DNA of 64,000 bases from JASGCP01 sp965263285. Lineage in GTDB: Bacteria; Bacteroidota; Bacteroidia; Chitinophagales; Chitinophagaceae. The stretch covers positions 62,001-126,000 of the forward strand of contig CBDHHD010000004.1 of the NCBI GenBank assembly GCA_965263285.1. The letters are read 5' to 3'. Made by a program: the position numbers and the translations under genes. This document shows positions 29,401 to 37,811 of this stretch, one piece after another. The notes under the pieces are model-generated. The model ran no database searches and was not told the origin of the DNA. It saw nothing but the letters and a program-made list of their open reading frames with translations. Every line of letters begins with the position of its first letter. The stretch's first letter is position 1.

Positions 29401-32400
29401 TTTGTTGCTAAGGAACAGGTAGATATTGAAGAATTAAGAAGTCATTTATCTAAGCAATTACCTGACTACATGGTACCTACAGGATTGGTTCAAATAGAGC
29501 AGATGCCTTTAACGGTGAATGGCAAGTTGGATAGAAGATATTTATTGGATATCAAGTATCATACAGCTAAAGAATTAATAGTGCCACATACGACAATAGA
29601 GAAGGAATTAAGGGCAATATGGGCTAAGATATTAGGTATAGAAGAGGAGGATATAAGCATTAGCGATTCTTTTTTTCGCTTAGGGGGTAATTCTATTTTA
29701 ATGATACGGGTATTAACTAATATTAAGCGTCAGTATCCTGATGTGGTGGTGAATATGCCTGATTTATTTACTTATCCGACTATTGTTGCTTTGTCAAGTT
29801 TCATAGAGGGGGAAATAAAAAAGAAAGTGGAAAGAGATACTATACAGGTGTATTGCAGAAAGCAAATAGAACAAGAGGATATAGCAGTTATAGCTATGTC
29901 GGGAGAATTTAGTCAAGTGGAAGACTTAGAGAAATTATGGGAGGTGTTGGAGAAAAAGCAAGAGACCGCCAAACGATATACAATGGAAGAGTGCGAGTCG
30001 TTGGGAATACCTAAGTCGGTATATGCCCATTCTGATTTTGTTCCTATAAGTAATGCTATGGGATTTTCATCAGCATATTGGGATGCTTTGTTTTTTAAGC
30101 AAACACCACAAACGGCTAGATGGTTACACCCTAATATTAGGAAATTGGTAGAGCATGCGTGGTTATGTTTAGATAGTACGGGCTATACAGTAGGGAGAGA
30201 AAAGAGAAATATAGGGGTATATGCAGGTGTGTCAAACGATATGAACTATATGGTTGATTTTTTAAGTCGTGAAGATACATCTACTTTTTGGGAGTTTAGT
30301 TCTTTACATGCGAGCGCAGCTACTCAGGTGTCGTATATGCTTAATTTAAGAGGGGTAGCATTAACTGTGCAAACTGCTTGTTCAACAGGATTGGCGGTTG
30401 TAGATACTGCATGTATAGCATTACAGCATGGCTGTTGTGATATGGCAATAGCAGGGGCAAGTAGAATAGATGTTCAGAAGCGTGTAGGATATATGTATTC
30501 AGAAGGAAGCATTTATTCTAAGGATGGTTATTGTAAGACATTTGATGAGGGTTCAAGTGGCACTATCGGAGGTAATGGTGTAGGGGTGGTATTGCTAAAA
30601 AGGTTATCAGATGCGAAGCGGGATGGAGATAAAGTATTAGCAATCATTAAAAGCTCAGCAAGTAATAATGATGGGAGTAATAAAGTGAGCTATACAGCAC
30701 CATCGGTACAGGGTCAGTTAGTATGTATTGCTGAAGCGCATTTGTATTCAAAAACAACACTTGAGGATTTAGATTATATAGAGTGTCATGGTACTGCTAC
30801 GGCATTAGGAGATCCAATAGAGGTAGAGGGATTGTATCAGGCAATAGAGGGAGTAAGAGAAATACGGAAGGAGAATCACGGTGTTAAGAAGATATTGTTA
30901 GGAAGTGTTAAAGCGAATATAGGCCATACAGATACAACAGCGGGAATGGCAGGTCTCATAAAGGTTCTGTTAATGTTGCAAAAGGAGATGATACCTGGTC
31001 AGCCTAATTTTGAGAAGATAAATCCTCATATAGCGATAGAGAAGACTTGTTTTGAGGTAAGTAAACATAATCGTCCATGGATACGAAAAGAGAAGGGATT
31101 GCGAACAGCAGGAGTGAGTTCATTTGGGATAGGTGGTACGAATGTGCATCTGGTAGTACAGGAGTTTGAGCAAGCTAAAGAAGAAGAATGTATAGAAAAG
31201 AGAGATATGGATAGTCGTATTCCTTATTTGTTTGTTATGTCTGCTATGAGCATTCGTTCATTAGATTTATATCAAGAGTCTTTACTGAAATATATAGGAG
31301 AAAAAGGGAATAAACGCCTCAGTGATATAAGTTATAGTTTATTAGATAGAAAGGAGGGCTTAGGTTACAGACGGTGGATAGTGGCTAGGAATAATGAGGA
31401 ATTGCAGCAGCAGCTAAGTTTACCATTACCTACAAGTAAGATACAAGAGAAGGAAGTAGTACCGAATTTTGTTTTTTTATTTGATGGTCAAGGTTCATGG
31501 TATCCGAATGCTGGTTATGAGTGGTATAGAGATAATGCGGTATTTAGACAAGCGGTTGATAGATGTTTGGAGATTACTCAGTTATATTATGATTTTGATT
31601 ATCGAGAGGTATTGTATCCATCATATTATTATAGTTCATCTAAAAAAAGGGAAGTGAAAGGAATGGATTATATTCATGCATCGATATTCATATTAGGGTA
31701 TGGTATGGCAAGTGTATTAAAGAGTGATGGGATAGAAGCGAATGCTATAATGGGTCATAGTTTAGGGGAATTGATAGGGGCTGTATGGTCTGGCTTATGG
31801 ACATTAGAAGATGGATTAGGTTTAATAATAGAGCGGAGTAGATTGATGGAAGCGATGCCCGATGGTATACTATTATCAGTACAGGGCAGTAAGGATGTAT
31901 ATGTGGGATATGATAAGAGAGAGAAGTTAGAGTTAGTATTAGAGAATAGTCCTGCCTCTTTTGTCGTATTAGGAGACAGGATAATATTAGAGGATTTTCG
32001 GGAATATTGCAAGAATAAGGGGGTTGAAAGTAGATGTATAGAGGTGCTTGGATTGGTACATTCCGAAAAGATGCGAAAAACGGGTCAGTTATTTAGTGAG
32101 GCAATAGAAAAGCGAAAGGTAAGGAAACTTGATATTCGGTTAATGAGTTGCATCAATGGGGATTGGTTAAGTGAAAAGAGGGCAAAGAGTGGTGTGTATT
32201 GGGGCGATCAAATGTGTAGTAAAGTAGAATTTAGTAAGGGCATAGACAGGGTATTGTTAGAGATGCCCGAAGCAGTGTTTATAGAGATAGGAGCAGGTTC
32301 TGGTTTGTGCAGTTTTATACAAGACACCAATGCCAAGGCAAAAGTGTTATCGTTATTACCCAGTAGATTACAGAGAGAACAGGGTAAGGAAGACGTAGCT

Positions 32401-33663
32401 AAGGTTTTTAATCGCTTGGAAGTATGGGGTATGTTATGGTCGTTAGGGGTTAAGGTTTCATGGTCGGAATTGCATTTAGAGAGAGTAGGAGAGCCCAAAT
32501 GGGTAGATGTCCCTGTGTATTGCTTTGACAAGCAGTTGTATGTGATGTATGAACAAGAGATAGTAGGTTTACATGCGGATAGTAGCACAGATATGTTGGT
32601 TAAATCAAGGGAGCAGGGCGTTTTGGAAGAGCAACGAGGTTGTCCTTCTTTAGAGGAGGAAGTAAAACAAGTCTATCAATTAGTATTAGGCTATGAGGAG
32701 ATATCTGAGGTAGATTCATTTTCTAAAATGGGAGGGACTTCGTTACGATTAATACAGCTTTTAACAAAGATAAAGAATTTAGGGTATGAGATTACGATGG
32801 GAGAGTTATTGCGTTATGATAGTATAGATAAGTTATCGAAATATTTAGAACAAGAAAAAGAGAGGAAAATAGGGGATAGGGACAGTAGTAAAGATGATAA
32901 TAAGCATACTGTAGGGAGCTTGTATAGGGATAATATTTTGGTTCTTTTAAGGGAGGGAAGCGATAAGAGTAAGAATATTTTCTTTTTTCATGCGGTAGGA
33001 GGTACAGTAGGAGGTTATATGAATATTGCACAAGGAATTTCAGAGGAATATAATTGTTATGGTATACAAAATATTAATGTATATGGAGATCAGTTAATAG
33101 AGGTTAATAAGATGGAGGAATTAGTTATGATATATGTAGCTGAGGTGCTTAAAGTAAACCCCTTAGCTGAAAAATATTATTTAGCGGGTTCTTCAATGGG
33201 TGGAGTATTAGCATATGGCGTTGGGTCTATGTTAGAGAGAATGGGCAAATTAGTAATTGTAGTAACTTTTGATGGGTGGGCATATTATACAGAAGCGTAT
33301 CACAATAGGCAACGCTTTGATGAAGTGATAAGTATGCAAATAAAAAAATATAAAAAGGGGTTACAAGAGTTGAATAATAAGGAGCAAATAGATCATTTTT
33401 TATCATGTGCGTGGAAACTAATGACTTGTCTTTTGGGATATCAAATACCTAAGACTGAACAATTGGATATGATTATATGCAAGGCATCTATTGTAGAGGA
33501 AGATAGAGGCTCAGAAGCAAACAGGGATAAATTATGTGGGTGGAGAGATTTTTGTGGGGGCAACATAGATAACTTTGAAATAGAAGGAGCAACACATTAT
33601 AATATATTAGAAGTAGGGCAGAATAAAATAATAGAAATTTTAAATGCAAAGATAAAGGAATGA
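23452..33663 (+). CDS. Hybrid NRPS-PKS: C-A-PCP-C-A-PCP-KS-AT-ACP-TE
   Basis: A 3403-aa megasynthase. C1 (1-430) has HHFIGGG at 131, so the Asp of HHxxxDG is Gly. A1 (450-965) has YTSGTTGNPKG, FDAFVF at 663 and NGKLDR at 958; its code reads DAFTIAAVCK, close to the Phe code. PCP1 has LGGNS, Ser 1017. C2 has intact HHIAFDG at 1204. A2 (1515-2030) has FDPHVS and reads DPSTIGSVCK, with no confident substrate. PCP2 has Ser 2081. KS has Cys 2310 (TACSTGL), His 2446 and His 2492. AT has GHSLGE, Ser 2770, and a His in GLVHSEKM; its extender type is unclear. ACP has GGTS, Ser 3097. TE has GSSMGG, Ser 3248, and His 3382. There are no KR, DH, ER, E or MT domains. The inferred product is an acylated dipeptide extended by one unreduced ketide. 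No MbtH, tailoring or export gene is adjacent. Confidence 0.95.
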   Translation: MYFNSDNSLPLSPYQELFFYEWELVAEGYYNVFFIQELQGQIDRDRLNIAWEKMMMDILPFRSSVSKEYPELSVNILDKFNSVVYIDHPLVLEEIKLLIKQPFNLVGQKNLLRLYVIKTDVDSYRILFVFHHFIGGGMTTNAIVDLLSHYYNNPHFQYPVSLEVQQQENLIFLRKTKSLLDTHRDKLVDFWRRNIGGGEGISLDFLKGTSTSSQGETKDKIFRYYSVPIKYVGSIKHLVRQYHTTEYVFHLTLFAILFHKHVYEPPEKLLLSIPYLINNKLYIQGVNAVLIPFTIKSTKTFLNILEDTHLFFKAISQSLIAGEDVLPAYTPTYLIMETAGIHKESSLVSVSKQASFLKRVYCLNGMKLKEEVCHSSESSTFLGRFHIRVQRVTDEQMIFFIDTEDIDINVELVDAFFQRYFKLLEDVLSDVSKTIGEYNMITDKEYQYLVYDYNKTERDYPKDKTIHQLFEEQVARTSNNIAVVFEEKQLTYQELNNKANQLAYYLYNNYNTKADDIICLLLERSEWMIIAILGVLKSGAAYCPISPEYPEERVLFILQDTQPKCLITNCKLKIENIELPIVNVTDEQFLKELYSLTINHLPLTINSHFLAYIIYTSGTTGNPKGVMIEHSSVINLQMAQSRIWLDSIKENKTFRLLLYANYSFDAFVFELFASICNGHTSYLISSDIQQDFYLLANYIQTNNIEIATLPPAILQKDVFLSLDKMILAGESPNIDIIKRYYEQEIEVFNAYGPTEITVCATMHHYSMGDSNNNIGKPIDNKSIYVLNNSLHLLPIGSIGELYIGGDGLARGYLNRPELTAERFVVNPFQIEEEKKQHRNGRLYKTGDVVRMLPDGNIEYIGRNDFQVKIRGYRIELGEIEIRIQGFQTRIEGLKDEQVIEQAVVLINEKGDNRYLVGYFVAKEQVDIEELRSYLSKQLPEYMVPTGLVQIEQMPLTVNGKLDRNVLLNIEYKITDKVIELPKNNTEERLLKIWSNLLQIAESELSVMQSFFRLGGNSILSIRLMNLINKGFNTSFSVRIIFERNTIRQLAEYLLSDNTERIAITKQVFNSEEEQILSYAQNRLWFIYQYDKKNSAVYNIPMVFEMDKALDKEKLKDALLFVVEKHEILRTIIEENEKGISYQSIKVISENLIQEEIYSSKSDVEEKILNAISYSFQLDKELPIQIKFFMPKKKDDTIVLTIVVHHIAFDGWSVGVFQKEVYHAYQLLVNQKPLTHVINIQYKDYALWQRNFLQGIRYKKELNYWKGQLDGYNNSHLATDFSRPLEINYEGDAIVALLSKETSQNLKAVAKELNASLYSVLLSGYYLFLSAYSNEQDIVVGSPFANRHYAGTEEMIGFFVNSLALRVQIDFKDTLKAYIKKVNAIVTQGQNNQDIPFEQLVDELHVERDTSRHPIFQIMFGVQDFGGDDTILFKSYQSNRTNIIPAKFDITTMVSEVEDGLQIYFNYAIAFYKRETIEQFVKTYECILTQIVRDRLDNDLKSIRFVNNEEYNYLIYDYNKTEREYPKDKTIHQLFEEQVVRTPNNIAVIFEEKQLTYQELNNKANQLAHYLHNNYNTKADDIICLLLERNEWIIIAILGVLKSGAAYCPISPEYPEERLLFILRDTQPKCLITNCKLKIENVQFLIVNLMDEEFLKVLASLTINHLPLIISSHALAYIIYTSGTTGNPKGVMVEHKSIINLVFAQSKEWGIHTATNMIFIKTLFFINIVFDPHVSEIFSTLLFGHCGYLVNEGKQKNISELNDYVIDQSIVLATLPSALLNTDVVLPLLKLIIGGEVPMQAKIEAYQKKGTKIFNSYGVTEATVCTTMNVYIKKSSTKDIGKPIANQYIYILSHNKKLLPIGSMGELHIGGDGLARGYLNRPELTAERFIKNPFQTEEEKKQNKNERIYKTGDLVRMLSDGNIEYIGRNDFQVKIRGYRIELGEIENRIQGFQIRIQGFQDFRMIEQAVVLVNEKGDNKYLVGYFVAKEQVDIEELRSHLSKQLPDYMVPTGLVQIEQMPLTVNGKLDRRYLLDIKYHTAKELIVPHTTIEKELRAIWAKILGIEEEDISISDSFFRLGGNSILMIRVLTNIKRQYPDVVVNMPDLFTYPTIVALSSFIEGEIKKKVERDTIQVYCRKQIEQEDIAVIAMSGEFSQVEDLEKLWEVLEKKQETAKRYTMEECESLGIPKSVYAHSDFVPISNAMGFSSAYWDALFFKQTPQTARWLHPNIRKLVEHAWLCLDSTGYTVGREKRNIGVYAGVSNDMNYMVDFLSREDTSTFWEFSSLHASAATQVSYMLNLRGVALTVQTACSTGLAVVDTACIALQHGCCDMAIAGASRIDVQKRVGYMYSEGSIYSKDGYCKTFDEGSSGTIGGNGVGVVLLKRLSDAKRDGDKVLAIIKSSASNNDGSNKVSYTAPSVQGQLVCIAEAHLYSKTTLEDLDYIECHGTATALGDPIEVEGLYQAIEGVREIRKENHGVKKILLGSVKANIGHTDTTAGMAGLIKVLLMLQKEMIPGQPNFEKINPHIAIEKTCFEVSKHNRPWIRKEKGLRTAGVSSFGIGGTNVHLVVQEFEQAKEEECIEKRDMDSRIPYLFVMSAMSIRSLDLYQESLLKYIGEKGNKRLSDISYSLLDRKEGLGYRRWIVARNNEELQQQLSLPLPTSKIQEKEVVPNFVFLFDGQGSWYPNAGYEWYRDNAVFRQAVDRCLEITQLYYDFDYREVLYPSYYYSSSKKREVKGMDYIHASIFILGYGMASVLKSDGIEANAIMGHSLGELIGAVWSGLWTLEDGLGLIIERSRLMEAMPDGILLSVQGSKDVYVGYDKREKLELVLENSPASFVVLGDRIILEDFREYCKNKGVESRCIEVLGLVHSEKMRKTGQLFSEAIEKRKVRKLDIRLMSCINGDWLSEKRAKSGVYWGDQMCSKVEFSKGIDRVLLEMPEAVFIEIGAGSGLCSFIQDTNAKAKVLSLLPSRLQREQGKEDVAKVFNRLEVWGMLWSLGVKVSWSELHLERVGEPKWVDVPVYCFDKQLYVMYEQEIVGLHADSSTDMLVKSREQGVLEEQRGCPSLEEEVKQVYQLVLGYEEISEVDSFSKMGGTSLRLIQLLTKIKNLGYEITMGELLRYDSIDKLSKYLEQEKERKIGDRDSSKDDNKHTVGSLYRDNILVLLREGSDKSKNIFFFHAVGGTVGGYMNIAQGISEEYNCYGIQNINVYGDQLIEVNKMEELVMIYVAEVLKVNPLAEKYYLAGSSMGGVLAYGVGSMLERMGKLVIVVTFDGWAYYTEAYHNRQRFDEVISMQIKKYKKGLQELNNKEQIDHFLSCAWKLMTCLLGYQIPKTEQLDMIICKASIVEEDRGSEANRDKLCGWRDFCGGNIDNFEIEGATHYNILEVGQNKIIEILNAKIKE

Positions 33664-33757
33664 AGTGCATTTTTTTTGAGGTGCTAAGAGTAATATAATT
33701 TGATCATATAGACGGAAAAACAACTACATCTTTTTTTGAGGTGTTGGGAAATTTGAC
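33664..33757. repeat. MITE family B arm fragments after the NRPS-PKS gene
   Basis: Two copies of the arm (TTTTTTTTGAGGTGCTAAG near 33670 and CTACATCTTTTTTTGAGGTG near 33724) without the central palindrome. No terminator is seen for the megasynthase gene. Confidence 0.6.
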
Positions 33758-34076
33758 ATTGCTAATTAAATATAGATTTGCATATTTGCAATAAATTATG
33801 ATACTGTCCAAAAAAGTAGAGAAGAATATTCATAGATAGTTTTTTATATGACTGATTATCGGAAGCTTTGTCAAGAAATTATTCCTAAGATGAGGCATCA
33901 TTAATCTAAAAAAGAGACATTCGAAATAGAGCGATACAATAGCAGGTTAAGATATTTTCTTGATAGACGAAGAAGCAAGTCAAAATATTATTTAAAAAGT
34001 ATAGAAATATTGAGATTATCATTGGTGTTGTTAATAAAAGAAGCAAATGATGAATTGTCTATATTTGATTAGCAAT
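33758..34076 (+). pseudogene. IS1-family remnant
   Basis: Ends ATTGCTAATTAAATATAGA at 33758 and its near-complement TATATTTGATTAGCAAT at 34076. Inside, frame pieces read FEIERYNSRLRYFLDRRRSK then YYLKSIEILRLSLVLL, matching the C-terminus of Bacteroidota IS1 transposases (RHYLARLRRKTKCYSKSxEML). Most of the element is deleted. GATACTGTCCAAAAAAGT at about 33800 is also found near 41166 and 53880 and may be an end of another element. Confidence 0.75.
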
Positions 34077-34982
34077 TCCAAATGTGCTGCTGTTTAATGC
34101 AAAAGCCATATTTTTATTAAGAGAGTAATTCCCTTGCAAGCCTCCTGTATGAATAACCAACAGCTTATTTGATGTAGAAAAATATCCTTTATTTATAAGG
34201 TCTTTAATAGCAAAAAATGCTTTTCCTGTATACACAAAGTCGGTAGGCAATTGATGTTCATGCCATAGTGTATTCATCCACTCTAATAGATCGCTTGTAT
34301 ACTTAGCATATCCTCCAAGATGATAGGAATCTATTACTTGCAGATGGTGATGTTTTTCTTTAGGCAATAGTAATGTTATATTAGATTCTAATGCTGCTTT
34401 TAATACACTAATGGCTATGACTATTTGGTTGTTATGAGAGGATAAGCATAATCCTGCTGCTGTTGTTCCTGTGCCCGCTGCTGTAATAAAATGGGTATAA
34501 GAAGAAGTATCTATATGCTTTAAAATATGGCTGGCGCCTATGGCTCCAATAGCATGATAACCGCCCATAGGCACATATAGCCAGTCGTCATCTTGTGGGG
34601 GAGATAACGATATTTCTTGGAAGTCTTTTCTATGTGTAAAGCGTAAATCCATGCCATATTGCTTAGCCAGCAAAAGGGTAGGTGACCAATGTATGGGTTC
34701 TTCTCCCCTTACAAAGCCAATAGTAGGTATTTGATAGTGCTTACATAGATAAGCACAAGCTAATAGGTGATTAGAATAGGCTCCTCCGTATGTAACAATT
34801 CCTTTTTTCTTTTGAGACATGCATAATTGAATAAAGGGGTACATTTTATACCATTTATTGCCGCTTACAATAGAATGTATTTGGTCTAATCGCAATACAG
34901 ATAGAGATATGTCTTGTAACCAATTCCCATATAGTGACTGTATAACAATAGGATTAGTATGTATAGGGGGATTGTTATACAT
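34059..34982 (-). CDS. PLP enzyme of the ACC deaminase / D-cysteine desulfhydrase family
   Basis: A 307-aa fold-type II PLP enzyme. SGNKWYKMYP carries the expected PLP lysine, GGAYSNHLLACAYLC is the SNH motif, and AAGTGTTAAGL binds phosphate. The reaction may be D-cysteine desulfhydration or ACC deamination; the sequence does not decide. The C-terminus is odd: the last residues IANQI and the TAG stop are encoded by the terminal repeat of the IS1 remnant, so the native end was replaced. The family block IHTGGLQGNYS near the end is intact, so activity may survive. The ATG overlaps the TAA of the upstream glycosyltransferase gene. Confidence 0.85.
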   Translation of the reverse strand: MYNNPPIHTNPIVIQSLYGNWLQDISLSVLRLDQIHSIVSGNKWYKMYPFIQLCMSQKKKGIVTYGGAYSNHLLACAYLCKHYQIPTIGFVRGEEPIHWSPTLLLAKQYGMDLRFTHRKDFQEISLSPPQDDDWLYVPMGGYHAIGAIGASHILKHIDTSSYTHFITAAGTGTTAAGLCLSSHNNQIVIAISVLKAALESNITLLLPKEKHHHLQVIDSYHLGGYAKYTSDLLEWMNTLWHEHQLPTDFVYTGKAFFAIKDLINKGYFSTSNKLLVIHTGGLQGNYSLNKNMAFALNSSTFGIANQI

Positions 34983-35869
34983 TATTCAACAAGAATATAG
35001 TTTTCGTAATAAGTGTCAATTCCTACTGCTTTTAGTATTTTCTTCATTCTGGCTTTCCATATATCTTTTTTATGGGGTGGTTTAGATATGTCATATTCAA
35101 ATTGCCAATTCTTTTTTTTAATTCGTTCTTGCATAATATTGGGATGAGTACCTTCAAATTTGGCAAGTGAATTAATTTGGTAATAATCAAATTCGCCTAC
35201 ATATTTATCTTCAATTGGTGCTATATCTTTAGGGTTATTATGATACCATCGTCCAATATCTATTTGTTTTTTTGTCATTGTTTTAGGTTCTCTTACCCAA
35301 CCATAATGGTACATATAAGCGTCAATTAATTTTACTTGTAATTTTTTGTCATTGTCTTTTCTAAATCCTTGCGCATCTCGGTAAGAATAGATATTCTTTT
35401 TCGTTTTTATTATTCTAATTTCATGATGATACCATTGAGCCGAATTTCCTATATAGTCGTATGATCCATAAAAATGGCAATAATGTAAAAGCAATCCATC
35501 AATACGGGGGTCTTGTTGATAGGTTGTCATAGCATCATATATAATGGGTAGATATTTTTCATGCAATACTTCATCTCCTTGAATATAAAATGCCCAATCG
35601 CTATCAGGATTAATGGCTTGTAATGCTTTATTGGTTTCTTCTGCTAATACTCTTCCTCCATCTAATAAGGTTTCATCCCATTGTGTATGGATAATTTTTA
35701 TTTTAGAAGAATGAATTGATTGAAGTAACGACAGTGTTGCATCGTCAGAATTGCCTAAAGCAACGACCACTTCATCACAAATAGGTAATATTGATTGAAT
35801 AGCTTCTATAATAGGGTAGTCATATTTACAAGCATTGCGAATAAAGGTAAAACCAGATACTTTCATCAT
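34982..35869 (-). CDS. Glycosyltransferase family 2-like protein
   Basis: A 295-aa GT-A protein. The N-terminal VSGFTFIRNACKYDYPIIEAI and ICDEVVVALGNSDDAT match the nucleotide-binding half. DSDWAFYIQGDEVLHEKY has the acidic pair expected to bind metal and sugar nucleotide. RIIKTKKNIYSYRDAQGFR lies in the acceptor half. It probably acts on LPS or another surface glycan, in keeping with hldD starting 85 bases away on the other strand. The acceptor is unknown. It overlaps the downstream PLP-enzyme gene by one base. Confidence 0.8.
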   Translation of the reverse strand: MMKVSGFTFIRNACKYDYPIIEAIQSILPICDEVVVALGNSDDATLSLLQSIHSSKIKIIHTQWDETLLDGGRVLAEETNKALQAINPDSDWAFYIQGDEVLHEKYLPIIYDAMTTYQQDPRIDGLLLHYCHFYGSYDYIGNSAQWYHHEIRIIKTKKNIYSYRDAQGFRKDNDKKLQVKLIDAYMYHYGWVREPKTMTKKQIDIGRWYHNNPKDIAPIEDKYVGEFDYYQINSLAKFEGTHPNIMQERIKKKNWQFEYDISKPPHKKDIWKARMKKILKAVGIDTYYENYILVE

Positions 35870-35908
35870 ATTCTAATCAATAGTTAAACAGCTATACTTT
35901 AATTTAGA

Positions 35909-35939
35909 TTGCAATATAAATACAATTGTTTTATTTTTG
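35909..35939 (+). promoter_or_regulatory. hldD promoter
   Basis: TTG at 35909-35911, 20 bases, then TATTTTTG at 35932-35939, 15 bases before the ATG. Confidence 0.55.
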
Positions 35940-35953
35940 CATAAAGTTTTTAT

Positions 35954-36967
35954 ATGGTTACTTCTACCTCCTCTTCATCATACATTATTCTTACAGGTGC
36001 AGCAGGATTTATTGCTAGCTGTGTAACTTCTTATTTGTTGCAGCATAGAAAAGAAACTATTGTATTGGTAGATAGTTTTGATGATGAAATCAAAAGAAAT
36101 AATTGGCAACGACAACAAGGCGATGTAGTATATATTGAAAAAGAAGATATTTTCTCTTGGATAGATCAACATGCTGTAAACATATCTATTGTATTGCATT
36201 TAGGAGCAAGAACCGATACAACAGAATTTAACTATGCTATACATGAGAAATGGAATCTATTATATTCTATTAAGATATGGGACGGCTGTACAAAATATCG
36301 CATTCCTCTTATTTATGCTTCTTCTGCTGCTACTTATGGCAACGGTAGTCAAGGATATAGTGATATGAATCAAGATTTATCATTATTGAGTCCGCTTAAC
36401 CCTTATGGCATTAGTAAAAATGAATTTGATAAATGGGCTATACAGCAAATGCATACGCCCCCTTATTGGATTGGATTAAAGTTTTTTAATGTATACGGAC
36501 CTAACGAATATCATAAGGGTAGAATGGCAAGCGTAATATTTCATGCCTATCATCAAATAAAAAAGAATGGTTTTGTACAGCTATTTAAGAGTCATCGTGA
36601 TGCTTATAAAGATGGTCAACAATTAAGAGATTTTATCTATGTAAAGGATATTGTTAATATTATTATGTGGTTTATGTTGATGGTACAGGACAAAACTCCG
36701 TTATCTATTTCAGGCATTTATAATGCAGGTACGGGGAAGGCGCGTACTTTTGAATCACTTGCGATAGCTACTTTCAAAGGAATGGACATGCCTGTTGATA
36801 TTAGGTATATGGATATGCCTATAGATATTCGTGATTCTTATCAATATTTTACTGAAGCCATTATGGAAAAATTAAAAAATATAGGATATCCATATTCTTT
36901 TTATTCACTAGAAGACGGGGTAGGAGATTATGTAAAAAATTATCTTTTAAAAAATACATATTATTAA
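35954..36967 (+). CDS. hldD: ADP-glyceromanno-heptose 6-epimerase
   Basis: Converts ADP-D-glycero- to ADP-L-glycero-D-manno-heptose for the LPS inner core. It is a 337-aa extended SDR: ILTGAAGFIAS dinucleotide loop, LHLGARTDTTE, SSAATYGNG, catalytic Tyr-Lys in YGISK, then FNVYGPNEYHKGRMASV and GQQLRDFIYVKD, which are specific to this enzyme. A serine-rich extension of about 8 residues precedes the fold. DMPVDIRYMDMPIDIRD near the C-terminus is a small internal duplication. rfaE2, another enzyme of the pathway, is 0.85 kb downstream on the other strand. Confidence 0.95.
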   Translation: MVTSTSSSSYIILTGAAGFIASCVTSYLLQHRKETIVLVDSFDDEIKRNNWQRQQGDVVYIEKEDIFSWIDQHAVNISIVLHLGARTDTTEFNYAIHEKWNLLYSIKIWDGCTKYRIPLIYASSAATYGNGSQGYSDMNQDLSLLSPLNPYGISKNEFDKWAIQQMHTPPYWIGLKFFNVYGPNEYHKGRMASVIFHAYHQIKKNGFVQLFKSHRDAYKDGQQLRDFIYVKDIVNIIMWFMLMVQDKTPLSISGIYNAGTGKARTFESLAIATFKGMDMPVDIRYMDMPIDIRDSYQYFTEAIMEKLKNIGYPYSFYSLEDGVGDYVKNYLLKNTYY

Positions 36968-36968
36968 T

Positions 36969-37772
36969 ATGATGATAAAGAAAAAAATAGCTATCATAGG
37001 TGGGGGTAATTTAGGTACGGCCATTGCAGAAGGGTTACTTAATAATCCCTTTTTGCCTAATGAAATTATTGTATCAAAAAGAAATATAGCAACAGGTAAG
37101 CATTTAATTGATAAGGGTATTTTAGTTATGGCAAATAATGCAGAAGCCATTCTAGAAGCCAAAATAATTATTTTAGCTGTTAAGCCATTTCAAATAAACG
37201 ATGTCTTGATGTCATTAAAGCCCTTGCTGATTCCCCAAGAGCATATACTAGTAAGTACTGCAACGGGCGTTTGGATTAAAGACATACAAAGTATGATAGG
37301 TAATAATTATCCTATTGTTCGTGCTATGCCTAATACAGCTATTTCTATTAAAGAAAGCATGACTTGTATTACTCATACAAATATCTCTGATAATGATATA
37401 TTGTTGGTAAAAGATATCTTTTCAAGATTAGGGGAAGTAATTTGTATTGAAGAAAAATTAATGGATGCAGCTACGGTATTGGGAGCTTGTGGCATTGCTT
37501 TTGCTATGCGATATATACGAGCTAATATACAAGGAGGAATTGAAATTGGATTCTCGGCACAGCAAGCCAATGCTATTGTTACGCAAACTATTAAAGGAGC
37601 TACCCAACTTCTTATAGAAAGGCATTCTCATCCTGAACATGAAATAGATAAAGTAACTACTCCCATGGGGTGCACTATTACAGGTTTAAATGAAATGGAA
37701 CATCAAGGATTTAGCTCTTCTCTTATTAAAGGATTAGTAAAAAGCTATAAGAAGATAGTAGAAGAGATGTAG
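36969..37772 (+). CDS. proC: Pyrroline-5-carboxylate reductase
   Basis: Last step of proline synthesis, reducing P5C with NAD(P)H. 267 aa. IAIIGGGNLGTAIAEGLL is the Rossmann loop, AVKPFQ follows the third strand, RAMPNTA is the substrate region, and GATQLLIERHSHPEHEIDKV with TTPMGCTITGLNEME is the family's C-terminal signature. It begins one base after the hldD stop, so the two are co-transcribed. Confidence 0.95.
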   Translation: MMIKKKIAIIGGGNLGTAIAEGLLNNPFLPNEIIVSKRNIATGKHLIDKGILVMANNAEAILEAKIIILAVKPFQINDVLMSLKPLLIPQEHILVSTATGVWIKDIQSMIGNNYPIVRAMPNTAISIKESMTCITHTNISDNDILLVKDIFSRLGEVICIEEKLMDAATVLGACGIAFAMRYIRANIQGGIEIGFSAQQANAIVTQTIKGATQLLIERHSHPEHEIDKVTTPMGCTITGLNEMEHQGFSSSLIKGLVKSYKKIVEEM

Positions 37773-37811
37773 GTTTATAAATGCTGATGTAATTATCTGA
37801 ATGCTTATCCA

